A stretch of DNA of 64,000 nt from assembly GCA_946122785.1 (NCBI GenBank), contig CAMGYJ010000011.1, positions 12,276,001-12,340,000 of the forward strand, given 5' to 3'. This document shows, piece after piece, positions 20,693 through 32,490 of the stretch. The notes under the pieces were generated by a model, which did no database searches, was not told the DNA's origin, and saw only the letters and a program-made list of their open reading frames with translations. The position numbers and the translations under genes were made by a program. Origin of the DNA: Linum tenue (taxonomy: Eukaryota > Streptophyta > Magnoliopsida > Malpighiales > Linaceae). Numbering within the stretch: position 1 is the stretch's first letter; every line of letters starts with the position of its first letter.

Positions 20693-23666
20693 ATGGGTAG
20701 CAGTAGAACTGTAGTTTGGTTTAGGAGAGACCTTAGGATAGAGGATAATCCTGCACTAGCGGCTGCTGCTAGGGCTGGTCCGGTCTTGCCTGTTTATATT
20801 TGGTGTCCTGAAGAAGAAGGGCAGTTCTATCCCGGCCGGGTTTCCCGGTGGTGGCTGAAGCAGTCTCTTATCCACTTGGGAAACTCTATCAAATCACTTG
20901 GTGCTGAACTCATCCTGATCAAGGCTCACAGCACCTTCGATACTCTTCGGGACTGTGTCAATTCCATTGGTGCAACCAGAGTGGTCTTCAACCATCTCTA
21001 TGGTGTGTGCTCTCCCCTCCTTTGAATTCTGATTTCCTGGTTCATTTGCTTAATATTGCCATGTCTTGTAGTTGATAATGCATGTTAATCAATTACTTCT
21101 CCATCTATCTGCGTAGATCCGGTATCTCTGGTTCGTGATCACAGTATCAAAGAGAAATTGGGGGAACTTGGAATTTCCGTGCAGAGCTATAATGGAGATT
21201 TGTTATATGAACCCTGGGATATATATGATGAACAAGGACATGCTTTCACAACGTTTAATTCATATTGGGAGAAGTGCTTGCATCTGCAGATGGAGCCTGT
21301 CTCACATCTTTCTCCATGGAAGCTGGTGCTTGCTACAGGTAGATTTGTGTTCAGTGTTTACTTTGGATAAAGTGATTTTGTTATTCATTCCCCCAATTTT
21401 ATTTTTGTTTGCTATATTGCAGGTACAGTTGAAAAGTGTTCAGTGGATGAACTTGGTCTGGAAGATGAGTTGGAAAAAGCAAGCAACTCTTTGTTAGGAA
21501 GAGCATGGTCTCCAGGTTGGGGTAATGCTGCTAAATCCCTAACAGAATTTGTCGAACGACATTTAATTAACTATTCAGAGAACAGACTTAAGGTTGGAGT
21601 GGATTCAACTTCTCTCTTGTCCCCATATCTCCATTTTGGAGAGCTGAGCGTTAGGAAGGTTTTCCAATGCGTTCAAATGAAGCAACTAGCGTGGGAGAAA
21701 GAAGAAAACGCAAAAGGGAAAGACAGTGTGACCTGGTTTCTTAGGTCGATTGGGCTAAGGGAATATTCTCGTTATCTTTGTTTCAATTTCCCATTCACCC
21801 ACGAGAGATCGTTGCTGGGGCACTTAAAGTACTTCCCTTGGAATGCCAACCAAGCCCATTTCAAGTCTTGGAGACAAGGAAGGACTGGTTACCCTCTCGT
21901 TGATGCAGGGATGAGGGAGCTATGGGCAACTGGTTGGATGCATAACAGAATAAGAGTTATCGTGTCGAGCTTCTCTGTCAAAGTTCTGCTCTTGCCATGG
22001 AGATGGGGAATGAAGTATTTCTGGGACACGCTTTTGGATGCAGATCTTGAATGTGACATCCTTGGTTGGCAGTATATATCAGGAAGCCTACCAGACGGCC
22101 ATGAACTCGAACGGTTAGACAGTCCTGAGGTATGGAAGTTCCCTCTGATTTCTGCATAACTATTTGAACCAACTTCTTATTTGGCTCTTTGAATTTGTGT
22201 GATCAACCAATGCTAAGGCGATGACTCTGGTGGTACTAGTACTAACCCATAGCTTAAGATTTCACATTATCTTCATTTTCAAATTATGGTTTGCATGTTC
22301 TGTCTCTTCGCAAGGCCTGTGGATAATTGTGATTACTATTCTAGGTTATTCCCAACAACCTATTTGGAATGCACAAAAACTTAGGAAATAGAATTCCGTT
22401 TCTCAAACTTCAAAGATTCTCTTGTTTGGAATGATAAAAAGTGCGAGGAATGGAATTCTAAGAGACCGAACCTTAGGAATTTGAGATCCCATCAAAATTG
22501 GTGGGATTGGTGTGCCAAATGAAACTAGTTTCTCTAGTTCTTGTCAAACTTTACAAGAAACTCACTTTTCTCATGTGTTTATGTATATAAATAGACCATA
22601 AGGGTGATATCGGAAAATTATTTGTGATAATTCATTTCCATCTCATTCTAAGCATAAACCGAAATAAGTTCCAAAATAGTAGGATTTATTTCAAATGAAT
22701 TACTGAATTGGTTAAAAACAACTGGAATAGTTTCTTGTGCCTATCAATTTCGTCAAATTGAGTTCAGGTGCTATGCTGAAGAGTCTAACCATGTCAATGT
22801 AATGTGAAGTAGATTTTTCTAGATACATGATTGGAAGAGAGATAAATCTAACTCAGTATGTATTACTTTGAAACAGATACAAGGTTCCAAATTTGACCCA
22901 GAAGGCGAATATGTTAGACATTGGCTGCCAGAATTAGCTAGGATGCCAACTGAGTGGATACATCACCCATGGGATGCACCTGATATTGTGCTCAAATCCG
23001 CTGGGGTCGAACTGGGACTAAACTATCCAATGCCTATAGTTGATCTGGACGTGGCTCGGGAGCTTCTGACATCAGCCATATTCAAGATGTGGGAAGATGA
23101 AGCAGCTGCCAGAGCTTCGAGCTCAAATGGGACAAATGAAGTCGTTGGTGACAACACAGGCATTGCGGATGGCATTCCAAAGGTCGTCTTGAGGGAGAAA
23201 GGCAATGCTCCTTGCGTTACTGTCTCCTCCAATGATCAGAAGGTTCCATCATTTTATAACATGAACCAGAAGGATCCACACGGGAAGAAGAGGGCCAAAT
23301 GCATGGAGGAGGGAACCCCTGGACCAGATAAGTTCCGGAATTGTAATGGTGCAGGGACTTCAAGGCCAGATGGAGATCTGTGCTCGACTGCTGAATCATC
23401 AGCAGCTAAGAAGCAGGCGACAACCAGCAGATGTTCCTTCTCGGTTCCCCAGTATTGTTCGTCGTCAGAAGGAAACAGTACAACGCTGGAATGTGAATCG
23501 TCCGAATTCAAGGATGGTAAGTGGATTGCAAAACACTTTGCCTTTGGTATCTCTACTTTGGTCTTCCCATTCAAAAACCCGTGGATTCTGAATAGTCTGA
23601 ATATCTTATGAAGTTGCTCTATTTAACTTCCCTGTCTTCCAACTTGCAGTTGCCATGGGAACTTGA
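20693..23666 (+). CDS. CRY2: Cryptochrome 2, blue-light receptor
   Basis: CRY2 binds FAD and, after blue light, oligomerizes in the nucleus to control photomorphogenesis and flowering. I join five exons: 20693-21002, 21117-21338, 21423-22129, 22877-23516 and 23650-23666. All have GT-AG borders in consistent phase and give 631 residues (Arabidopsis CRY2 has 612). The photolyase-homology region covers about residues 1-490: VVWFRRDLRIEDNPALAAAA at the N-terminus, then LLSPYLHFGE, WRQGRTGYPLVDAGMRELWA and DLECDILGWQYISGS, which form the FAD pocket. The tail has the DAS elements: SSNDQKVPSF (DQxVP), a basic KKRAKCMEE segment that could be a nuclear signal, and a Ser-rich STAES block. IWCPEEEGQFYPGR and QSYNGDLLYEPW are closer to CRY2 than to CRY1. 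The last exon encodes only five residues. No lesions are seen, so the gene looks functional. Confidence 0.96.
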
Positions 23667-26078
23667 CGCTGCAGCATTCTTCTCTGACTCCGTCTCCGAA
23701 GAGAGGTTACTGGCAGTCTTCCATTGATGCATCGTTAACTGAACCTTAAACTGCCCATTTCTGGATGAACAAATTGATGATTCCATCAGTTTCTATAGCC
23801 ATTCCCTGTTGCACTTCTGAGTTCCACGCATGCATGCAACCTGACAAGTGTTTTCTTTTCACGTTCTTAACATGTTTATAGGCCGATCAGGATGTTACTA
23901 CATAGTCAAATAAAAACGAGTGCCCTTTCGCTGTGATCCAATGTCTGGTTTTTCCATGGTGGATGCTGTGATGCTTTGTCTGTTAATGACTGGAAGGAGT
24001 TAGTTGCGGAATTGAGCTGTTGTATGTCTCGGCTGTGGACGACATTTAGCGTTCCAGTTAAAGTAATGTGTCAGTAGGCAATGACGGCTAAAGCCTGCCT
24101 CCATGATTCGTGTTGTGTTGTGTTGTGTAGCCTACTAGAGAGTCCACTTACGTAGTTGGAGCTTCGTTCGATGATGGCGGATCATGAGCTTCCCTCGCGA
24201 GCTAGGCTCGTTTTGCTCATTTTCAAGTCGTTATCGAACTGAGCTCGAGTCTTTAGACTAGCCAAGCTCGAGCTATAAGGCAAGTTAAAGCTGAGTCATT
24301 AATCAGTTACGAGTTTGGGCTAAGATGGGCAATCATTCGGCTCGATGGCAGCCTTTACTGTCACTGTCAACTATCAGCTCTAAACCACCCAACCTAACTT
24401 GGCCAAACTGATTGCAATCTTCTTGACTCGAATGACTTCTCCTACTTCAACTCCATTGATCCATCATTTTCTCAACATCCTCCAAATGCAGAAAGGAGGT
24501 GATCAGCAGAGAGACCAAGATGGACTTTTGGACGCCACGAAAGGCTAATAATATTCCTTGTTCCTTCCTTCCACCACGTCTCATTGAAGCCGCCATGGCA
24601 TCCACCCAGCTTGCTGAAAACAAAAAAGATATTTGTAGGCCATACTTTCTCTCTCGTTTCCCCACATAATTTACTTTGCTTGTTCACTGCCACACATTTT
24701 TGAGCAGAGGCTACGTGCCTGCCGACCCACAAGAGCAGCCAACTGCATATTGTCGTCCTCGTTCTGTAAGCAAACTGCGATCCTTTCAATAGGATTCTGA
24801 CCCTTTGCTTGCCCCATAAGTCGTGAGAAGCAAAGCCTCATACCATTTCTTAGCAAAGAAACAAGAGAAGTTGGGAACCAACACAAAAGTTATTATACGC
24901 TATCAAATCAAAGCCTCTCATGCGGTGAATTGGACCAGAATCGGACAGCAATTCCATATTGATCGATTGCTCTGGATCTTGAGATTTGCATTTGGGCACC
25001 TGGTGCCTCTTCTCTTAAAAAGAATAAAAAATGCAAGTGTGAATAGCATGTTTTGATACAAAATGCAGCTCGCTAGTAAAGTAGCTTTTACGTACATTCT
25101 GTATTGGGAATCAAGATTTTGATGTTTTCAGCTAGGATATTCCTCATTTCATTTCTCATAGATATAGCACATTCCTCTTTTTTCTTTAAATTCATATATG
25201 GAAAATTGTTGTGTATCTTTCAGATCATATGTAGGCATGTCACGTGGATTTATCTACTTTGAATTTGCAAACAAATAGATTATGCGCGAGCAATGGCAAA
25301 AGACCCATCGACGATATGTGATCCTCAAAATTGATACAGATTGTACACAGAGTTCGAACATGAATATGGAATTCAAGGGCAGAATTCTAGCATGAATATG
25401 GTTCCTCAACCTCTCAGTCTCATATTTAGAACCTCATACTATCGTCAATTCTATCTCATTTAAGGACCTCCTCAATCACCTCAGTTTATTTGTTGGATAA
25501 ATAAACTTTAGCATTATTGACTTTAACCCTAGTCAATTCAAAGTCTGACAAGGGGAACTCTTTTAGATATTTCTCAAACTTTTGCATCACAACACTACAC
25601 ATGGACATGGGGATGGGGTGCTATTCCATCACTCGAATAGATATATTGGATGTTACCAAAGACTTGGAACTGGTATGATAACTCATGTTTATGTGTAGTA
25701 GCTACACAATATTTTAGACCTTGCTCCATAAATTTCTTTTACATGCGACTTTGTCAAAACTTTAAATAGAGTAATTTTATTATCATTATCGGATTAAAAA
25801 GCATAATATATATATCAAATGTTATATTTGATGTAGCTTGAGAGGTTCCAACCTGGTTGATTTTCAGTAAGATCAATCATGTTAAGCACCCTCTTCAGAT
25901 ACAAATGAAAATGTAATTAAACTAAGAATCTAGTAGCCAACATAATCAAAATGGAGCGTTCTAATTATAAAAAAAAAAAAATGGAGCGTTCTAGAAGGGT
26001 TTTATAGGTCAAAGCACGTTGCCATCACGCGCATCTTCTCTCACCCATAGTAGTCTAGTCGGTACGTCTCACCAGTCA
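23667..26078. other. CRY2 3' UTR and intergenic DNA
   Basis: The CRY2 3' UTR probably extends to about 23930. 24170-24330 is a decayed repeat rich in GAGCTCGAG words. The 60-105-residue ORFs on the minus strand at 24447-24886 have no family I recognise and overlap one another. 24900-26078 is AT-rich with nothing supportable. Confidence 0.45.
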
Positions 26079-26337
26079 GGGATGAGTTAGGGTGGCAACT
26101 AAAATTTTAGTAGCCACCATGGCTACATCACTATCTGTCGTTCATTTTTCTTGTTTTCCTCTTTTTTTAATCTCATGGTTAATTTTGTTTTAGGGTAATT
26201 TTGGAATAAAAAAAGAGTCCACACCTGATTATTCTATATATGCTACTCAAACCCTAATCTACCATCCCTCCATACCAACCCTAGACGACGGCATCACCCC
26301 TCCACCCACCGCCGCCCACCTCCACCCGCCCTCATCC

Positions 26338-26425
26338 CCTCCCCCCACCTCCGCCCACCCTCCCCTCTCTTCCACTCCCCTCCCCCCCACCTCCGCCCAC
26401 CCTCCCCTCTCTTCCACTCTCTCCC
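26338..26425. repeat. GC-rich tandem repeat, about 44-bp unit
   Basis: Two copies of a C-rich unit containing CACCTCCGCCCACCCTCC and CTCTCTTCCACTC, followed by a partial third. The unit lies just upstream of the ubiquitin fragment, in the same captured GC-rich block. Confidence 0.8.
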
Positions 26426-26455
26426 CCCACCATCCGCCCCCCACCTCCGCCCGCC

Positions 26456-26599
26456 ATTCAAGCCAAAGAGCACATTCCTGGCCTTTCCCCTGACCAGCAG
26501 CGCCTGATCTTCGCCGGGAATGAGCTGGGAGACGGGAGGAATCCAACTCTGCCGCCGCGCCTCGGTCCCAGTCCTATTCACTCGCCATAACCACAAATC
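26456..26599 (+). pseudogene. Ubiquitin-derived fragment
   Basis: Bases 26456-26539 read in one frame as IQAKEHIP...[11 protein letters not shown] and then NELGDGR, which aligns with ubiquitin residues about 30-54 with a small insertion after IP. After the Arg the similarity stops, and the frame runs into TAA shortly after. There is no start codon and no C-terminal Gly-Gly, so no ubiquitin can be made. It is a captured fragment, not a gene. Confidence 0.8.
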
Positions 26600-26749
26600 C
26601 CCCGAAGACTACGGCATGCTTGAGGAGTGGTGGGACGGGGATCTGATCATCGATGGCACGTCGGAATCCGAGCTAATTCCCCCAATTGCGGAGCTGGCAG
26701 CAGAGGAAGGCGGCGGCGAGGTCACCATCGAGAAGAGCTGGTATGTTTT

Positions 26750-27160
26750 TTTTTAAATGGTAGTCATTTTTTTAAATGGTAGTCATTTTTTTTAAATGGT
26801 AGTCATTTTTTCGTAGTGGTAGTGTTATTGTCGTATTGGTATAGTTTTTGTCACATTGGTATTATTTTTGTCGCATTGGTATTGATTTTGTCGCATTGGT
26901 ATTGATTTTGTTACATTGGTATTGATTTTGTCGCATTGGTAGTGATTAAATCTGCAATGGTATTGATGTTTTGTGAAATGGTAGTGTTTTTATTTCTTGA
27001 ATGGTATTGATGTTTTGTGAAATGGTAGTGTTTTTATTTCTTGAATGGTAGTTTTCGTGTAATGGTATAAATTTATTTCTGCAATGGTAGTTTTCGTGTA
27101 ATGGTATAGATTTATTTCTGCAATGGTATTGATATTTTTCAAAGTGGTAGTGTTTGTCTA
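26750..27160. repeat. Degenerate minisatellite of GGTAGT/GGTATT units
   Basis: About twenty copies of a roughly 20-bp unit of the form TGGTATTGATTTTGTCGCAT, with higher-order copies near 26960-27120. The array starts directly after a possible splice-donor-like GAGCTGGTATG and ends in a long T-run and GCAG at 27181-27206, so it could mimic an intron. Confidence 0.85.
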
Positions 27161-27719
27161 ATGGATTGGTACTCATTTCGTTTTTTTTTTTTTTTTTTTT
27201 TTGCAGAAAGATTGAGAAAAATATGGAAAGGAAATCTGGCTGGAGATTACGGAAGTGAGAGAAAGAGAGAATTTTAATTAATAGATTTTTGTAACTACCT
27301 TAAATATAATTTATTAAAAAATTAATTAATATAATTTATTTTTCCATACCCAGTTTACCCTTAGTAACCACGATGATTACTACAACTACTTTGTAGTAAT
27401 CACCGTAACCTGTCCCTCGCAATTCGAACAGCCGTTAGATTCGACACGCGTCAAACTCTCATTACCCTTCCTTCCAACAGTTAGGCAGGTACGGAAATGG
27501 AATATCGCGTAAAACAAATTCTCTTTCCCATTTCCTTTTTCTCCAGTTTTTATTAATTCAACTAATCAAAATCTTCCACACCAGCATTATTTTGGAATTA
27601 TAAAAAATAAAGAAACCGAAACTCCATACTTATTCTTTATAAATAACAGCGAGGCGATCAGATCAGAAAGCCGGCAGAAATTGGAAGCTGCAGCGAGTAG
27701 AGAGTAGAGAGTGAAAGTA

Positions 27720-28721
27720 ATGAGCGCAGCCTTGAAAAGAGACTACCAAATCTGCGACTGCGAGGAGATCGGGCGGGGCCGCTTCGGCACCGTCTTCAAG
27801 TGCGTCTCCCGCTCCACCGGCGACTCCTTCGCCGTCAAATCGATCGACAAATCCCTCACCGCCGGCGCCTCCCTCGACGCCCAGTGCCTTCTCACCGAGC
27901 CCAAGGCCCTGGCGCTCGTCTCCCCGCACCCTCACCTCGTCCAGCTCCGCGCCACCTACGAGGACGACTCCCACCTCCACATCGTCACCGACCTCTGCCC
28001 CAATTCAGACCTCCACGCCCTAATCCTCGCCAACGGCGGCGCGTTCCCCGAGCGCGATGCCAGATCTATTTTCGCCCAATTGATGACGGCAGTCTCCCAC
28101 TGCCACAGGAAGGGGGTGATTCACAGGGACGTCAAGCCGGACAACGTGCTCTTCGATTCGTGGAATTCGGTGCGGCTGGCCGATTTTGGGTCGGCGGCGG
28201 TGGTGGCTGGGGCGGAGGCGGCGGCCGGAGTTGTGGGTACGCCGTACTACGTTGCTCCCGAGGTTTTGTCCGGGTGGGAGTACGGTGAGAAGGTGGATGT
28301 TTGGAGCTGTGGAGTGGTTTTGTACATAATGCTCGCTGGGTTTCCTCCGTTTTATGGGGAGACGGCGGTGGAGATTTTTGACGCCGTGTTGAGGGCGAAT
28401 CTTAGGTTTCCGACTAGGGTTTTCGGGTCGGTTTCACCTGCGGCGAAGGATCTTTTGAGGAGGATGCTGTGTAAGGATGTCTACAGGAGGTTCTCTGCCG
28501 AGCAAGTGCTCAGTAAGTTCTTTACTCATTCAACACACTGTTTTTTGCTCTGTTCATCAGAATTTCCCCCCGTTTCCTTCAATTCCAAACACAAAATCAA
28601 CGGATTCCCTCTGGAAAACAAACCCTTTCATCTCTGCTTACGGTTAGAACATCCTTTTAACATTTTTCTTCCCAAATCTGTTGCAGGGCATCCATGGATG
28701 ACAGGTGGTGGAGGAACCTGA
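27720..28721 (+). CDS. PPCK: Phosphoenolpyruvate carboxylase kinase (PEPC kinase)
   Basis: PPCK is a minimal Ser/Thr kinase that phosphorylates the N-terminal Ser of PEP carboxylase and lowers its malate sensitivity. Two exons, 27720-28512 and 28687-28721, join an Arg codon across a GT-AG intron and give 275 residues, the usual length for this family, which has a kinase domain and little else. Visible motifs are the Gly loop EIGRGRFGTVFK, the AVKSIDK lysine, HRDVKPDN, DFGS in place of DFG-plus-linker, and GTPYYVAPEV. The C-terminal half, GEKVDVWSCGVVLYIMLAGFPPFYGETAVEIFDAVL, is close to Arabidopsis PPCK1. A late intron just before the HPW motif is typical of PPCK genes. I chose the ATG at 27720; an upstream in-frame GTG is not a plant start. 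Exon 1 is strongly GC-rich against its AT-rich surroundings. PPCK activity is generally set by transcription and turnover. Confidence 0.94.
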   Translation: MSAALKRDYQICDCEEIGRGRFGTVFKCVSRSTGDSFAVKSIDKSLTAGASLDAQCLLTEPKALALVSPHPHLVQLRATYEDDSHLHIVTDLCPNSDLHALILANGGAFPERDARSIFAQLMTAVSHCHRKGVIHRDVKPDNVLFDSWNSVRLADFGSAAVVAGAEAAAGVVGTPYYVAPEVLSGWEYGEKVDVWSCGVVLYIMLAGFPPFYGETAVEIFDAVLRANLRFPTRVFGSVSPAAKDLLRRMLCKDVYRRFSAEQVLSKFFTHSTHCFLLCSSEFPPVSFNSKHKINGFPLENKPFHLCLRLEHPFNIFLPKSVAGHPWMTGGGGT

Positions 28722-29169
28722 ATCAGAATCAATGGGAACTTTCTGGACAAGAAGAGTAAATAGAGTGACTGCGGCTTGCAAGAGATTGTGTGTATTGTAC
28801 AGGGTATCAGGCGCTGCTTGGTTTACTGGCCGGCCGCCTTGTTAGTAGTTTTTTTGTGTAGATACGTGGATATGGAATGGGTGGTTTACTGGTTATCTCT
28901 GCTTCTGCTCTAAGTTTGGTAAAGAGAAGAAGCAATTTTTCCTTGTTTTATTTTCGTTTGGGTCTGTCTCCCTGTGTGTTTTTGTCCCGTAAGGGGATTT
29001 TGAGCCAGGCAGCCATTACTATTCCTTCTGCTAGTATAGTAGTAGCAGGAGATGTAATGAAGAGGAAGCGAAGCAGCTCATCTGGCTTTAATGGCGGCTT
29101 CGTTTCAGGGGGGGTTTGGCTAATTATGAGAAATCTTGTACGGAATATGCGCCTGTATAATTATAATAA
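28722..29169 (+). other. PEPC kinase 3' UTR
   Basis: Probably mostly 3' UTR of the kinase. No convincing ORF is seen; the 98-residue frame at 28877 has no recognisable domain. Confidence 0.5.
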
Positions 29170-29205
29170 CTAGTATTCTTACCCGCGCTCCGCTGCGGGA
29201 TTTGT
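29170..29205 (-). mobile_element. Helitron 3' terminus
   Basis: On the minus strand a hairpin (CCCGC ... GCGGG, 29182-29199) is followed by about eight bases and then CTAG directly before T, the standard Helitron 3' end inserted at an A/T site. The body would extend to the right; its 5' TC end was not found. Confidence 0.65.
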
Positions 29206-30045
29206 GGTACATTAGGATGAAAAAGTTACATTTTGTTCATTATATGATCTTAACTTGGATATAATATCATAACTAATTAAATAAAAAAGCAAGGCGTCTA
29301 TTAATCTTTTGGATTTACAACCTAATAAGTAGATATTTCGTTCAAGAAAAAGCGAACAAATATAACATAAGCTGAAATGTAGAATGGGCCCTCGGATATT
29401 CTTTGATATACAGTACCTACTTGCCATTGCAATGAATGAACATGGACTTAATACATATTACAATTTGTGGAAGTCATACATGTTGTTACATATCAGCACC
29501 CCATGCAAAAAATGTTCCCATCCAAAATACTAATTGATTCAACCAAAAAATATTTAAACTTTCCTTACTAAGAAAGTCCCACAGTGCAATAGCAAGACTA
29601 AGAAAGTTTTCTGCAACAGAACTACAGAAATATATAAGTGATTGCCCTCAAAAGCAAATTAATCTACAAATTCTGATTGAACAACTACAGATATTACAAA
29701 AGATCCACAAAATAAAATTATCACATGTCCTACAGTGCAATATTAAGATCTTAAATTTGTCTCCTGTTGGCTAGCCATATACCAAGACAAGAAAATTAAG
29801 CATGATGTCATATAGTTTTTCTTCGAAGGCATGCTGCTGGGCGCTGGCTACATAATTCTGCAACCAACAATAGTTAAATACATATATTGCCAAACCCTTG
29901 TTTTAGCCAAGCAATGGTACGGAATCAGAGCTTGTTACTGCTATCAACAGTGATGATAAACAAAAAAAAAAGACCATATACCAAGATTTTCTTTTGCTGA
30001 TCCATACACAAAACTTGTGGTCAAGCTAAAGGTGGGGAAAGCTCA
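29206..30045. other. Non-coding DNA left of the copia element
   Basis: No gene seen. It is probably the continuation of the same DNA that resumes at 38350, split by the copia insertion. Confidence 0.4.
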
Positions 30046-30050
30046 CAAAT

Positions 30051-30989
30051 TGTAGAATGAGTCGAGCGCGAGACATTTCCAGCGATTTGCTCTTCTTTCG
30101 TTTGACTGTGTTCCTGAAACCCTAATTTCGACTTTGACAAGATCAAGTGAGAAGAATGGGAAGCAAAGGCAGAAATCAATTCTCAATGCTATTGAACGTT
30201 TCTTTCTGAGTTTACCTACACGACACCGTCCTGGGATGGATTGTTACACAGCTTTGGGCCTGATTCAGTTTTGCTTTGTCAATTGAAGTTGGCCCGATTT
30301 GTAAAAGTCAGAACGCTGCGTTTCAAGTATCAGTTAAACCTTCTTCTTCTTCTTCTCGTGTAAGTTCACCTGCTCTGTTCTGCAAATCACGTAACCTAGA
30401 ACTCCTCCAAGTACAGTAAACAGATTAGAATGCAGACCAGAACTTATCAATAAAAAGAAAAATGACACCACACCAATTTTTACGTGGTATCCGGTGTTAG
30501 GTGATTAATGAACCCAACACCGACTAATCCACGGTCGAAGGATCTCTATCTCGAGACCTTCGACGATTCACTATGTTTATTCGTTTATCGATTTACAAGT
30601 AACACTGAGTTTGATCTCAAAGTGACCTCCTGTCACTGGATCAGAGTCGCCCTGTAGAGTCTGCTCCCTGCACCTACTCTACCCTGACTTCTTAATTCTG
30701 ATACCCAAGTTTTCACCCTGAAAACCCTGTTTCTTTTCTTTCTCACGCACAACACTCTGTTTTTCTTTGCTGAGAAAATTGCCGAAAAGAACTCTACTAT
30801 TCTACCCAGAAAACTCCTCTTTTATTTCACTCTTGAGTCGACCGTTACTGGTGAATCAATCCGTCATTCTTGATTTCCTTGATTGATTGCTGTATCTGCT
30901 CTTTCCTTTTCTTCCTTGATAAAATAGTTTCCCCACAGTTACTTGCCTTTCTTGATATCTCGATGCCAATGACTGAGCTTTCATCAACA
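30051..30989 (-). repeat. 3' LTR of the copia element
   Basis: Partner of 37406-38344. The inner flank 30990-31001, read on the minus strand, is the polypurine tract TAGGGGGAGTT. Similar CTCCCCCT words recur near 31268 and 31566 and could be secondary priming sites. Confidence 0.95.
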
Positions 30990-31296
30990 AACTCCCCCTA
31001 AGCTTGTCATTGGCTCACTTGATTACCTGCACACACTAACACACATATTGGTGCAGCCTGTTCCACTCGAGATAGTCTAAAAAAGCAAGATTGAATAACA
31101 GCAGGATAAGCTAACATCTTATTATTGATACTCAATCAAGGAAACATAAGCACAAAATGACACCATACTAACAGCTCAACTTGACCTGCACAGGTCTACA
31201 CTCTTATTCAGACTATTCCTACGGACTTGACTTCACCAACTGTTCAGGATACTCCTCCTAAGACGATACTCCCCCTGAGATGCTTCCTTATGATCC

Positions 31297-32415
31297 CTAG
31301 AAGGGATATTCTGGAGGAGACTCATACTCAGATATTCTATCCCCTTCCTCTGACTCTTCTGACTCTGAGTCAGAACTGAACGAGTCGTTTACTGCTCCTG
31401 ACTCATACACAAATTTGGGCCACATCAGGTCTTGCTCCCTCAGTCGTTTCAAGGCAGTAGACTGTTTGCCTGAACTTGTTACACTTTGTTTAACAACCGT
31501 GACAGCTGCATCAACAAGAGCATCAACAAATTTGCCAGAGGCATAGGCTGCAGGACTGGTTATGACTCCCCCTGAGCCAATGACAGGCTTACGGGGACCA
31601 ACCTCAGCATTGAGCTTGGCTAGAACATGCTGTGGGCGAAGGTCATCAAGGACATTGCATCGCATGACTTTGTCACGCAGATCGATGCCTACTTTGGACA
31701 GAAACTTGGTGATCTGGGGTCCAAAGGGCAGAGGACCACTGTAGTACTCGAGACCAAACTTAATGAGGTGGGAGAACATGAGTGAGGCATAGCTGATGAG
31801 ACGACCTTCTTTAGCATTGGACAAGATCCATAAGTCAGCTGAGTGAAGAAGATCAGTGGAAGAGAGATCACGAGGCAAGAAAAGCCTGGTGATAAAGAAA
31901 TGGAGCACTTTCAAGTCATCTGGGAGACGACCAGCTGCAAGAGGTGAGGGATAGAAATCACCTATATCTCGCGTATACCGAGCAAGAGCGGTATCAAATC
32001 TAAATCCTCGATAGGCGAATTCACCATCAGTGCCTGCTCTAAGCCCAGTGTGAGGTAGATTGAGGAGATTTGCTAACAGAGCAGGAGTAACTGTGATATC
32101 ATAGTTAAACACAGTTGTTGTGAAGAAGGCAGGATCACTTCCAGGACCAGGAACAAGATTGACATAGAACAAGCGAACTGCTTCTGGACAGAAGCTGAAT
32201 CGCATGTCCTCAGTCAGGGATGCCCAGCCCAAATTAGCAATGAGAGTGGATACATTCAGGTCATATTTGGTGAAACCAGAGGGCTGAATGGAGAAGGAGG
32301 GTTGGATGGGACGATCTCGAAATCTGCGGAGATATCGAGAGTAAGCAGCAGGGCTGCTAAACCCTTTGTTGCTAAACACTGCAGCTGGATGCAATTGAGC
32401 ATTGTTGAAGGCCAT
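31297..32415 (-). CDS. Third ORF of the copia element, plant 'putative transposon protein' type
   Basis: 372 residues, sense with gag and pol, placed where SIRE elements carry an env-like ORF. I see no signal peptide and no membrane segment, so an envelope role is not supported. The pattern (FYVNL, FNYDITVTPALLANLLNLP, a helical middle with LHFFITRLFLPRD, and YASLMFSHLIKFGL) resembles the 'putative plant transposon protein' family (PF20167-like), which I recognise only by pattern. The tail is Ser/Glu-rich and acidic. The ATG has a good context (CCAAAAATGGCC), and a TATA-like box lies about 80 bases upstream. The function is unknown. Confidence 0.75.
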   Translation of the reverse strand: MAFNNAQLHPAAVFSNKGFSSPAAYSRYLRRFRDRPIQPSFSIQPSGFTKYDLNVSTLIANLGWASLTEDMRFSFCPEAVRLFYVNLVPGPGSDPAFFTTTVFNYDITVTPALLANLLNLPHTGLRAGTDGEFAYRGFRFDTALARYTRDIGDFYPSPLAAGRLPDDLKVLHFFITRLFLPRDLSSTDLLHSADLWILSNAKEGRLISYASLMFSHLIKFGLEYYSGPLPFGPQITKFLSKVGIDLRDKVMRCNVLDDLRPQHVLAKLNAEVGPRKPVIGSGGVITSPAAYASGKFVDALVDAAVTVVKQSVTSSGKQSTALKRLREQDLMWPKFVYESGAVNDSFSSDSESEESEEGDRISEYESPPEYPF

Positions 32416-32490
32416 TTTTGGTGAGTTGCTGATGGAGTAAAGTGTGAAGGACTTGGTTGGATGAATGATGGACGAAACCTAGTGAGGAGA

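Larger units (their letters stand above)
26079..27416. mobile_element. Decayed inverted-repeat element (Pack-MULE-like) carrying a ubiquitin fragment
   Basis: The left end (26079-26126: GGGATGAGTTAGGGTGG...GTAGCCACCATGGCTAC) matches the reverse complement of the right end (27360-27416: GGGACAGGTTACGGTG...GTAATCATCGTGGTTAC) with substitutions. Between them lie GC-rich DNA with a ubiquitin-derived piece and an AT-rich minisatellite. No target-site duplication was found, so the exact ends and class are uncertain. A MULE that captured gene sequence is the best fit. Confidence 0.5.

Noticed and set aside
22300..22760. Possible MITE in CRY2 intron 3
   Set aside because: AT-rich with some GGAAT words, but no inverted ends or target-site duplication could be fixed.
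24447..24886. Overlapping minus-strand ORFs of 71-105 residues
   Set aside because: No recognisable domain, mutually overlapping frames, no splice structure; probably chance.
27711..27719. GTG upstream of the PEPC kinase ATG as start
   Set aside because: Plant nuclear genes do not normally start at GTG, and the ATG at 27720 gives a normal PPCK N-terminus.
31297..32415. Envelope gene in the copia element
   Set aside because: No signal peptide, transmembrane helix or fusion-peptide-like segment is visible, so an env call is not supported.
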